Shown: positions 1 through 6,357 of the stretch, piece after piece
Layout of the letters: each line of letters begins with the position of its first letter
Position numbering within the stretch: the stretch's first letter is position 1
From: JANXAZ01 sp964504655
Lineage (GTDB): Bacteria > Pseudomonadota > Alphaproteobacteria > Geminicoccales > Geminicoccaceae
Reading direction: 5' to 3'
Assembly: GCA_964504655.1 (NCBI GenBank)
Contig: CAZDFD010000084.1
Location: forward strand, 1 to 19,860
Length of the DNA stretch: 19,860 bases
Program-made: the position numbers and the translations under genes
Notes under the pieces: model-generated
The model's database searches: none
What the model was told of the DNA's origin: nothing
The model's input: the letters and a program-made list of their open reading frames with translations, nothing else

Positions 1-159
1 CAGGGCTTCGCCTTCGGCATGGGGATCGACCGGGTCGCCATGCTCAAATACGGCATCCCCGACCTGCGCACCTTCTTCGAGGCCGATCTGCGCTGGCTGC
101 GGCACTACGGCTTCCTGCCGCTCGAGGTGCCGAGCAGCTTCGGGGGGCTGTCGCGATGA
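1..159 (+). CDS. pheS: Phenylalanine-tRNA ligase alpha subunit, C-terminal end (partial)
   Basis: The window opens inside this gene; 52 codons and a TGA stop are visible. PheS is the catalytic subunit of the cytoplasmic alpha2-beta2 phenylalanyl-tRNA synthetase, which charges tRNA-Phe using ATP. The visible part contains class II synthetase motif 3 (FGMGIDRVAMLKYGI, residues 5-19 of the fragment) with its ATP-binding Arg, followed by the usual alpha-subunit tail (DLRWLRHYGF and a short Gly-Leu-Ser-Arg end). The stop overlaps the next start as ATGA, indicating translational coupling with pheT. The identification is firm; the 5' end and promoter lie outside the window. Confidence 0.96.
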   Translation, partial: QGFAFGMGIDRVAMLKYGIPDLRTFFEADLRWLRHYGFLPLEVPSSFGGLSR

Positions 160-2555
160 GGCTCACCCTGCCCTGGCTGCGGGAGCATCTGGAGACGAGC
201 GCCTCGGCCGAGGAGATCGCGGCGCGGCTGACCGCGCTCGGCCTCGAGGTCGAGGAGGTGGTCGACCCGACCAGCGCGCTCGCCGGCTTCACGGTGGCGC
301 GGATCCTCGAGGCGGTCCCGCATCCGCAGGCCGACCGGCTCCGGGTCTGCCGGGTCGAGACCAGGGACGGCATCCGCCAGATCGTCTGCGGGGCGCCCAA
401 CGCGCGCGCCGGCCTCTGGGGGGTGCTGGCGGTCGAAGGGCTGACCATCCCGGCGACCGGCGAGGTCCTGAGGCGCGCCACCATCCGCGGCGTCGAGAGC
501 CAGGGCATGCTCTGCTCGGCGCGCGAGCTCGGCCTCGGCGACGATCATACCGGGATCGTCGACCTGCCGGGCGACGGGCTCGAGGTCGGCATGCCGGCCG
601 CCGCCGCGCTCGGCCTCGAGGGCCCGATCCTGACCCTGAAGCTCACCCCGGACCGCGCCGACTGCTACGGCGTCGCCGGCATCGCGCGGGATCTGGCGGC
701 GGCCGGGGTCGGCCGCCTCGAGCAGCGGGACATGGCCCCGGTTCCCCCGGTGGGGGCGCCGGGGCCGGCCATCCGCCTCGACTTTCCCGAGGGCGCCGAG
801 GCCGCCTGTCCGCTGTTCGTCGGCCGCATCGTCCGGGGCGTGCGCAACGGCCCGAGCCCGCCCTGGTTGCGGCGGCGGCTCGAGGCGATCGGCCTCCGGC
901 CGATCTCGGCGCTGGTCGACATCACCAACTACGTCACCTTCGACCTCGGCCGGCCGCTGCACGTCTTCGACGCGGCGGCGCTCGACGGCGACCTCGTGGT
1001 GCGCCCGGCCCGGCCGGGCGAGCGCCTGCTCGCCCTCGACGGGCGCGAGCACGAGCTCGAGCCGGGCATGACCGTGATCGCCGATGCGCGTGGGCCGGTG
1101 AGCCTCGGCGGCATCATGGGCGGTGAGCGGACCGGGGTCGGCGAGGCGACCCGCGACGTGCTGCTCGAGGTGGCGCTGTTCGATCCCCTGCGCACCGCGG
1201 CCACCGGCCGGAAGCTCGGGATCGAGAGCGATGCCCGGACCCGCTTCGAGCGTGGCCTCGATCCGGAGCTCGTGCTGCCGGCGAGCGAGCATGCCACCCG
1301 CCTGATCCTCGAGCTGTGCGGCGGTGCGGCCGGGCCTGCCGTGGTGGCCGGCGCCGTGCCCCCGCCGCGCCCGCCGCTCTCCTTCCGCATCGGCCAACTG
1401 TCCCGGCTCGCCGGCATCGAGCTCGAGCCCGAGGAGATCCGACGGATCCTCGAGGCGCTCGGCTTCGGCGTCGCGGGGGGCACCGAGACCTTGAGCCTGC
1501 GCGTCCCGTCCTGGCGGCAGGACGTCACGACGGAGGCCTGCATCGTCGAGGAGCTGGCCCGGCTGCACGGGTTCGAGCGGATCCCGCCGGTGCCGGTGAC
1601 CCGCACCGAGGCGGTGGCGCCGGCGCTGCTCACCGCCGAGCAGCGCCGCCGCGCCGCGGTGCGCCGGGTGGTCGCCGCGCAGGGCTTGGCCGAGGCGGTC
1701 ACCTGGTCGTTCGTGCCGCCGGAGCATGCCGATCTGTTCGGCGGCGCGGCCAGCCGCATGACCAATCCGCTGAGCTCCGAGCTGTCGGCGCTGCGGCCGT
1801 CGCTCCTGCCCGGGTTGCTCGCCGCCGCCGCCCGCAACCTCGCCCGCAAGCAGGAGGAGGGGGCGCTGTTCGAACTCGGGCCGCGGTTCACCGGCGGCCA
1901 GTCGGGCGAGCAGGTCTGGGCGGTCGCGGGCGTGCGCTTCGGGCGCGCCGGGCCGCGCAGCTGGGCCACGGCCGAGCGGGCCGTCGACGCCCTCGACGCC
2001 AAGGCCGACGCGCTCGCGGCCCTGGCCGCGGCCGGGGTGCGGACCGAGGCCCTCGCCACGGCGGCCGGGCCACCTCCCTGGTACCATCCCGGCCGGGCCG
2101 GCCGGCTGGTGCTCGGGCCCGGCACGCTGGCGAGCTTCGGCGAGGTCCATCCGCGCGTGCTCCAGGCGCTCGACGTCACGGCACCGGCCGTGGCGTTCGA
2201 GATCGACCTCGATGCCCTGCCCAGGCCCAAGCCGCGGGTCGGCAAGGCGCGCCCACCGCTCGAGCCCCTGCCCTATCCGCCGGTCGACCGCGACTTCGCC
2301 TTCGTGGTCGACGCCGCGCTGCCGGCCGAGGACGTCCTCAAGGCGGTGCGCGCGGCCGAGAAGCGTCTCGTGCGCGAGGTCCGGCTGTTCGACGTCTATG
2401 CCGGCAAGGGCCTGCCCGAGGGCAGGAAGTCGCTCGCGGTCGCGGTCCGCCTGCAGGCGCCCGACCGGACCCTGGCCGAGGGCGAGATCGAGGCGGTCGC
2501 CAATCGGATCGTGAGCGCGGTCGAGAAGTCCTGCGGCGCCACGCTCCGTCGCTGA
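156..2555 (+). CDS. pheT: Phenylalanine-tRNA ligase beta subunit
   Basis: At 799 residues this matches the usual length of bacterial PheT (about 795). Domains in order: EMAP/OB-fold tRNA-binding domain (about residues 39-148, with HPQADRLRVCRV), B3/B4 editing region (about 208-385), B5 domain (about 405-472, starting near FRIGQLSRLAGIEL), the catalytic-like core (about 490-690), and the C-terminal ferredoxin-fold anticodon-binding domain (about 705-799, starting LPYPPVDRDFAFVVD). The beta subunit binds tRNA-Phe and hydrolyses mischarged Tyr-tRNA-Phe; it assembles with PheS. The ATG overlaps the pheS stop by four bases, the standard pheST arrangement, so the two are co-translated. The gene ends 9 bp from the stop of a convergent gene. 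Nothing looks truncated or frameshifted. Confidence 0.98.
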   Translation: MRLTLPWLREHLETSASAEEIAARLTALGLEVEEVVDPTSALAGFTVARILEAVPHPQADRLRVCRVETRDGIRQIVCGAPNARAGLWGVLAVEGLTIPATGEVLRRATIRGVESQGMLCSARELGLGDDHTGIVDLPGDGLEVGMPAAAALGLEGPILTLKLTPDRADCYGVAGIARDLAAAGVGRLEQRDMAPVPPVGAPGPAIRLDFPEGAEAACPLFVGRIVRGVRNGPSPPWLRRRLEAIGLRPISALVDITNYVTFDLGRPLHVFDAAALDGDLVVRPARPGERLLALDGREHELEPGMTVIADARGPVSLGGIMGGERTGVGEATRDVLLEVALFDPLRTAATGRKLGIESDARTRFERGLDPELVLPASEHATRLILELCGGAAGPAVVAGAVPPPRPPLSFRIGQLSRLAGIELEPEEIRRILEALGFGVAGGTETLSLRVPSWRQDVTTEACIVEELARLHGFERIPPVPVTRTEAVAPALLTAEQRRRAAVRRVVAAQGLAEAVTWSFVPPEHADLFGGAASRMTNPLSSELSALRPSLLPGLLAAAARNLARKQEEGALFELGPRFTGGQSGEQVWAVAGVRFGRAGPRSWATAERAVDALDAKADALAALAAAGVRTEALATAAGPPPWYHPGRAGRLVLGPGTLASFGEVHPRVLQALDVTAPAVAFEIDLDALPRPKPRVGKARPPLEPLPYPPVDRDFAFVVDAALPAEDVLKAVRAAEKRLVREVRLFDVYAGKGLPEGRKSLAVAVRLQAPDRTLAEGEIEAVANRIVSAVEKSCGATLRR

Positions 2556-2564
2556 CCGTCGGCT

Positions 2565-2864
2565 TCAGCCCGCGGGCCCGCGGGCCCGGCGGCTGCGCAG
2601 ATTGTGGACGTGGATCAGCTCGCCTGCGTGCACCGCCCGGGTGAGCTCGCCGATCGGCTCGCCGTATTTGTGGACCGCGGCCCCGGCCTCCAGGTCGACG
2701 AGCGCCACCTTGTGGCAGAGCGGCACGGCCTCGCGCACGACCAGGAGGACCCGCCCCGAGGGCGTCCCGATCCGCACCGCCTCGCCCGGGGCGAGCGGGC
2801 GGAGCGCCGTCGCCACGGTGTCGCGCGGGTCGAGCACGAGGGCGTCGATCGGCTCGTCCGGCAT
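2565..2864 (-). CDS. UxaA-family small subunit (SAF domain)
   Basis: This 99-residue protein is a stand-alone SAF domain of the UxaA family, which supplies the N-terminal domain of altronate and galactarate dehydratases and the alpha subunit of (2R)-sulfolactate sulfo-lyase (SuyA). The family hallmarks are clear: His51-Lys in CHKVALVDL, KYGEPIG (66-72) and HVHN (85-88). It is expected to pair with the large subunit encoded 19 bp upstream to form a cytoplasmic dehydratase or lyase acting on a hydroxy acid. The ATG is supported by GGGAGG seven bases upstream. The Arg/Pro-rich C-terminal tail overlaps a GC hairpin. The family is clear, the substrate is not: a sugar acid, sulfolactate or another beta-substituted hydroxy acid is possible. 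Confidence 0.87.
   Translation of the reverse strand: MPDEPIDALVLDPRDTVATALRPLAPGEAVRIGTPSGRVLLVVREAVPLCHKVALVDLEAGAAVHKYGEPIGELTRAVHAGELIHVHNLRSRRARGPAG
2567..2594. terminator. GC-rich hairpin between convergent genes (possible terminator)
   Basis: Just 12 nt past the pheT stop lies an imperfect hairpin: an 11-bp GC-rich stem with two single-base bulges closing on a CGCG loop, built around two copies of GGGCCC. It overlaps the last codons of the convergent UxaA small-subunit gene. Its position suits a bidirectional terminator, but neither strand has a following U-tract, so it is only a candidate, and the symmetry may simply reflect GC-rich coding sequence (Arg-Ala-Arg-Gly-Pro). Confidence 0.3.
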
Positions 2865-2883
2865 CGGCGCGCCTCCCGCCTCC

Positions 2884-4044
2884 TCAGAGCGCCGGCCCGA
2901 AGCGAGCCAACACCTCGTCGGTCTCGCCCAGGATCTCGGCGGTGACGCGGCGGCCCGAGGCGACCGAGCGGGCGAGCGCGAACAGGGCGTCCGCCGCCCG
3001 CTCGGGGCGCTCGCGTCCGATGAAGACTCCCGAGAGATCGAGGTCGAGCTGGTCGCCGAGCCGGGCGCAGGTCTCGGGATTGGCGCTGATCTTGACGGTC
3101 GGTGCCAGGACGCTGCCGTAGGCGTTGCCGACCCCCGTCGTGAACAGCACGAGGTTGGCGCCGGCGGCGGTGAAGCCGGTTACCGATTCGGGCGCATAGG
3201 CGGGCGCGTCCATGACCCAGAGGCCGGGCCCGGGCGGCGCCGCGCCGTAGTCGAGCAGGCCGCGGATCGGCCGGCTGCCGGCCTTGGCGACGGCGCCGAG
3301 CGACTTCTCCTCGATGCTCGAGAGGCCGGCTGCGATGTTGGTGGCCGACGGGTTGGTGCCGGTCAGATCGATCCCGGCGGCGACCGCCATCGCCTCGCGG
3401 CGGCCGGCCGCCTCGCGGATCGCCCGGCCGATCGAGGCGTCCACCGCGCGGGCCGCGAGCCGATGCTCGGCGCCGAGCCACTCGGTCGTCTCGCCCAGGA
3501 TCGCCGTGCCACCGGCGTCGACCACCCGGTCGACCACGCTGCCCACGACCGGGTTGGCGACGAGGCCCGAGCTCGGGTCCGAGCGGCCGCACTCGAGGCC
3601 GAGGCAGAGCCGGTCCAGCCCGACCTCGACCCGGCTGGCCCCGGCGATGGCCTTGGCGAGGCGCAGGCCGGCGCGGATGCCGCGATCGGCGAGCGCCAGG
3701 AGGTCGTGGCCGCAGCCGTCGATGGTGAGCGCCTCGACCGGTCGTCCGGCCGCGGCGGCGGCCTCGGCGATCCGCGAGACGAGCGGCGCGTCGCCGCCGA
3801 CCACGAGGACGGCGCCGGTGTTGGGATGGGCGGCGAGGCCGGCGAGGCAGCGCTCCTGGGCGGCCGCATCGGCGCCCAGGAGCCCGCTGCCATGGGGCGT
3901 GCCGACCACGAGGGCGCCGCGCAGCGAGGCCGCGATCCGCCGCGCCGCGGGCCCGGTGAGCCCGGTCACCGAGAGGATCAGGAGATGGTCGCGGGTGCCC
4001 ACGCGTCCGTCGGGTCGGGGGTAGCCGCGGAAACCGGCGTCCAC
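2884..4044 (-). CDS. UxaA-family large subunit (dehydratase or lyase, substrate unknown)
   Basis: This 386-residue protein is the large-subunit partner of the SAF protein. Family blocks visible in order are GRVGTRDHLLILSVTG (13-28), HGSG (51-54), LGLECGRSDPSSG (148-160), the NPSATNIAAG...EEKSLG block (231-250) and a GANLVLFTTGVGN...PTVKISANPET block (295-325). UxaA enzymes are metal-dependent dehydratases of aldaric or aldonic acids; SuyB homologues eliminate sulfite from sulfolactate. The start is GTG, with GAGG eight bases upstream, 10 bp after the aminotransferase stop; no better ATG exists nearby. Oddity: where I recall Gly-Cys-Gly after the first His block, this protein reads Gly-Leu-Leu-Gly, and a second usual Cys after the VVG strand (81-83) is absent, while Cys152 is kept. 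Family assignment is confident; the reaction is not. Confidence 0.85.
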   Translation of the reverse strand: MDAGFRGYPRPDGRVGTRDHLLILSVTGLTGPAARRIAASLRGALVVGTPHGSGLLGADAAAQERCLAGLAAHPNTGAVLVVGGDAPLVSRIAEAAAAAGRPVEALTIDGCGHDLLALADRGIRAGLRLAKAIAGASRVEVGLDRLCLGLECGRSDPSSGLVANPVVGSVVDRVVDAGGTAILGETTEWLGAEHRLAARAVDASIGRAIREAAGRREAMAVAAGIDLTGTNPSATNIAAGLSSIEEKSLGAVAKAGSRPIRGLLDYGAAPPGPGLWVMDAPAYAPESVTGFTAAGANLVLFTTGVGNAYGSVLAPTVKISANPETCARLGDQLDLDLSGVFIGRERPERAADALFALARSVASGRRVTAEILGETDEVLARFGPAL

Positions 4045-4054
4045 GGCCGTCGCC

Positions 4055-5248
4055 TCAGGCGGCCGCGCGGACGGCGGTCGGCTCGCCGAGCAGCACCCGC
4101 TTGGCGGCTTCGAGGCCGCTCTCCACCGGCCGCGGCCCGGCGAGCGCGAGGCCCATCTCGACGCCTGCGAGCGTGCCCATGAGCATCAGATCGTTGAAGT
4201 CGCCCAGATGGCCGATGCGGAACACCCGGCCCCCGAGCCGGCCGAGCCCGGTGCCGAGCGAGAGGTCGAAGCGCTCCAGGATCAGCTCGCGGACCCGGTC
4301 GGCATCGGCGCCCTCGGGCAGGAGCACGGCGGTGAGCGCGCTCGAATATTCGGCCGGGTCGCGGGCCAGCACCTCGAGGCCCCAGGCGCGCACCGCCGCC
4401 CGGGTGGCCGCGGCGTGCCGGTCGTGTCGGGCGAACACCTGCTCGAGGCCCTCCTCGAGCAGCATCGCGATCGCCTCGTCGAGCCCGTAGAGAAGGTTGG
4501 TCGCCGGGGTGAACGGGAAGAACCCGGTCCGGTTGGCCGCGAGCATGACGCTCCAGTCCCAGTAGCTGCGCGGCAGGCGGGCGCTGGCGTGCGCTGCCAA
4601 AGCCTTCTCGGAGACCGCGTTGAAGGACAGGCCCGGCGGCAGCATCAACCCCTTCTGCGAGCCGCCCACCGTGACGTCGACGCCCCAGTCCTCGTGGCGA
4701 TAGTCGATCGAGGCCAGGGAGCTGATCGTGTCGACCATGAGCAGTGCGGGGTGGCGGACCCGGTCGATCGCCGCGCGGATCGGCGGGATGCGCGTCGTCA
4801 CACCGGTCGAGGTCTCGTTGTGGACGACGCACACGGCCTTGATCGCACGGGCGCGATCCTCGGCGAGCACCTCCTCGATCGCCCCGGCATCGGCGCCGCT
4901 CCGCCAGTCGCCCGGCAGGAAGAGGACGTCGAGCCCGAGCCGCCCGGCCATCTCTCGCCAGAGGGTGGCGAAGTGGCCGGTCTCCGCCATCACCACGCGG
5001 TCGCCCGGCGAGAGCGTGTTGACCAGCGCCGCCTCCCAGGCGCCCGTGCCGGAGGCGGGGTAGACGATCACCGGTCCCCGCGTCCTGAAGATCGCCTGGA
5101 GCCCCCCGAGCACGCGCCGACCGAGGCGCTGGAACTCCGGCCCGCGATGGTCGATGGTCGGCCGGTCGATGGCCCGCAGGACCCGGTCGGGAACGTTGCT
5201 CGGGCCCGGGATCTGCAGGAAATGGCGGCCGGCCCGGCGGCTGGTCAT
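4055..5248 (-). CDS. Serine-glyoxylate-type aminotransferase (class V, PLP-dependent)
   Basis: This 397-residue fold-type I PLP enzyme matches the length and motifs of serine-glyoxylate aminotransferases. It has an N-terminal LQIPGPSNVPDRVLRAI, the PLP-phosphate segment SGTGAWEAAL (66-75), Asp173 in MVDTISS, which contacts the pyridine nitrogen, the Schiff-base lysine Lys199 in GSQKGLMLPPG, and a C-terminal GRVFRIGHLGDFND. Such enzymes transfer an amino group to glyoxylate from serine or a related amino acid, giving glycine and a 2-oxo acid such as hydroxypyruvate. It is related to, but by eye distinct from, BhcA of the beta-hydroxyaspartate cycle, and the other bhc genes are absent. The ATG has AGGA nine bases upstream. 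Coupling to UxaA subunits suggests its 2-oxo or amino-acid partner feeds that lyase, which is inference. Confidence 0.9.
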   Translation of the reverse strand: MTSRRAGRHFLQIPGPSNVPDRVLRAIDRPTIDHRGPEFQRLGRRVLGGLQAIFRTRGPVIVYPASGTGAWEAALVNTLSPGDRVVMAETGHFATLWREMAGRLGLDVLFLPGDWRSGADAGAIEEVLAEDRARAIKAVCVVHNETSTGVTTRIPPIRAAIDRVRHPALLMVDTISSLASIDYRHEDWGVDVTVGGSQKGLMLPPGLSFNAVSEKALAAHASARLPRSYWDWSVMLAANRTGFFPFTPATNLLYGLDEAIAMLLEEGLEQVFARHDRHAAATRAAVRAWGLEVLARDPAEYSSALTAVLLPEGADADRVRELILERFDLSLGTGLGRLGGRVFRIGHLGDFNDLMLMGTLAGVEMGLALAGPRPVESGLEAAKRVLLGEPTAVRAAA

Positions 5249-5288
5249 GGGCCTCGAGTCCTCGCGTGGCGGATGCGGCGGCGAGGAC

Positions 5289-5307
5289 GGTCGGCGCCGG
5301 CCCGACC
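5289..5307. repeat. Perfect inverted repeat between regulator and aminotransferase genes
   Basis: GGTCGG and CCGACC form a perfect 6-bp inverted repeat around a 7-base GC-rich centre, in the 63-bp spacer between the regulator stop and the aminotransferase start. It could be a protein-binding site or a hairpin reducing read-through. Its left half extends to ACGGTCGG, the same eight bases found in the upper dyad of the regulator promoter region (6282-6289). There is no U-tract. GC content makes chance repeats likely. Confidence 0.3.
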
Positions 5308-5311
5308 CCTG

Positions 5312-6235
5312 TCAAGGCGGGCTCGCCGGCGCTTTGTCGTCCGGCACCAGGGTCGCCAGGCGCTCGCGCAGCCAGCGCCCGGCTGGGCCGAGCGTGGCGT
5401 CGGCGCGGTGCACCACGAACAGCGCCACGCGCATCGCCGCCTCGGCGCGCGCCACGAGGGCCAGGCGCACGAGCCGACCGTCCGCGAGATCGTCCTGCAC
5501 GAGATGCGCGGGGAAAGTGCCCCAGCCGAGGCCGGCCAGGACGAGCTCGCGGCGCAGGTTCAAGTCGGCCACCTCCCAGACCTGGGCCGCGAGCCGGTTC
5601 GGATAGACGGCGCGCGCCCGGCTGCCGGGTACGAGCTGGCGGTGCTCGGCCAGGTCCTCGGCCTCGAGCGCGCGGCCGAGCCGGGCCAAAGGGTGCTCCC
5701 GGTGCGCCACGGCTAGGATCGCGACCTCGCCCGCCGGCCGCAGCGCCAGCCGGTCGGCGCCCTCGATCCCGAGGCTCGGCCGACCGACCAGGGCAAGCGT
5801 GCAGGATCCGGCGAGCACCAGGGCCGCGGCGCCGCCGATCTCCTCGACGAACAGCTCCAGGGTCAGCGCCGGGAAGGCCGCCTCGAGCGCGCCCAGGAGG
5901 GCCATCAGCGGCGGGCGCGGGCAGAGCACGCTCACCGCGAGCGCGAGCCGCGGCTCGAGGCCGGAGGCGAGGCCGCGCGCGCGGGCCTTGAGCGCGTCCA
6001 CCCGGGCCAGCGCCAGCCGCGCGTCGGCGAGCAGCGCCGCACCCGCGGCCGTGAGCCGTCGCCCGCGGCCGGAGCGCTCGAAGAGGGCGACCCCGAGCTC
6101 CGCCTCGAGGCCGGCCACCGCATGGCTCACCACCGACTGTGCCCGGCCGAGGCGTCGCGCCGCGGCGGTGAAGCTGCCGGCCTCGGCGATCGCGACCAGG
6201 ATCCGCAGCTGGTCGAGGGTCAGCCGATCCAGCAT
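5312..6235 (-). CDS. LysR-family transcriptional regulator
   Basis: Starting at the ATG at 6235 this is a 307-residue LysR-type regulator. The N-terminal winged helix-turn-helix (about residues 1-62) reads LTLDQLRILVAIAEAGSFT, then a recognition helix in RAQSVVSHAVAGLE and a wing ending in a Thr-Ala-Ala-Gly turn. The rest is a periplasmic-binding-protein-like effector domain. The frame remains open 25 codons further up, but I chose 6235 because GGGAG lies eight bases before it and because LysR proteins begin about this close to the HTH; the extension has no family-like sequence. It is the first gene of the minus-strand cluster and is divergent from the aldo/keto reductase across 122 bp, the classic LysR arrangement, so it probably controls one or both sides. 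The effector is unknown. Confidence 0.92.
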   Translation of the reverse strand: MLDRLTLDQLRILVAIAEAGSFTAAARRLGRAQSVVSHAVAGLEAELGVALFERSGRGRRLTAAGAALLADARLALARVDALKARARGLASGLEPRLALAVSVLCPRPPLMALLGALEAAFPALTLELFVEEIGGAAALVLAGSCTLALVGRPSLGIEGADRLALRPAGEVAILAVAHREHPLARLGRALEAEDLAEHRQLVPGSRARAVYPNRLAAQVWEVADLNLRRELVLAGLGWGTFPAHLVQDDLADGRLVRLALVARAEAAMRVALFVVHRADATLGPAGRWLRERLATLVPDDKAPASPP

Positions 6236-6273
6236 CGCCGCTTCTCCCGATCCGGCCGATCCATCGAGCGCGT

Positions 6274-6288
6274 CGATCGAAACGGTCG
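6274..6288. promoter_or_regulatory. Candidate operator, dyad copy 1
   Basis: CGATCGAAACGGTCG is an imperfect dyad with an AAA centre, 38 bp upstream of the regulator start. It matches a second dyad at 6331-6345 at 12 of 15 positions, and the shared right part GAAAC-S-GTCGG is an 11-mer with one difference. The centres are 57 bp apart. A repeated dyad in a divergent promoter region suggests a regulator binding site; no binding evidence is available. Confidence 0.4.
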
Positions 6289-6293
6289 GGCTT

Positions 6294-6310
6294 TTGCGAG
6301 TTCTGTGCAA
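6294..6310. promoter_or_regulatory. Candidate LysR-type binding site (TTGC-N9-GCAA)
   Basis: TTGCGAGTTCTGTGCAA is a 17-bp inverted repeat with 4-bp arms around nine bases, centred in the divergent region between the regulator and the reductase gene. It falls in one of the few AT-richer patches of the window. The symmetry resembles LysR-type recognition sites, although the strict T-N11-A form is not met. Just downstream is a TAATCT hexamer (6325-6330) that could serve as a weak -10 for the reductase gene. Confidence 0.4.
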
Positions 6311-6330
6311 GCTGGTCCCGGCGCTAATCT

Positions 6331-6345
6331 CGACGGAAACCGTCG
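6331..6345. promoter_or_regulatory. Candidate operator, dyad copy 2
   Basis: CGACGGAAACCGTCG is a perfect 6-bp inverted repeat (CGACGG/CCGTCG) around AAA, ending 12 bp before the GTG start of the aldo/keto reductase and abutting its ribosome-binding site. It pairs with the related dyad at 6274-6288. A protein bound here would sit at the start of the reductase transcript, consistent with repression. Confidence 0.42.
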
Positions 6346-6357
6346 GCGAGGTGTGGC

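Noticed and set aside
105..2150. A 681-codon minus-strand open frame opposite pheT.
   Set aside because: Same composition artefact; pheT on the other strand is unambiguous and the antisense product shows only Arg/Gly/Ala-rich sequence.
4055..5248. BhcA of the beta-hydroxyaspartate cycle as identity for the aminotransferase.
   Set aside because: No bhcB, bhcC or bhcD-like gene is nearby and the N-terminal and active-site flanks look closer to serine-glyoxylate aminotransferases.
2602..5716. Two plus-strand open frames of about 500 codons opposite the UxaA and aminotransferase genes.
   Set aside because: They lie over minus-strand genes with clear motifs and ribosome-binding sites, and have no recognisable protein features.
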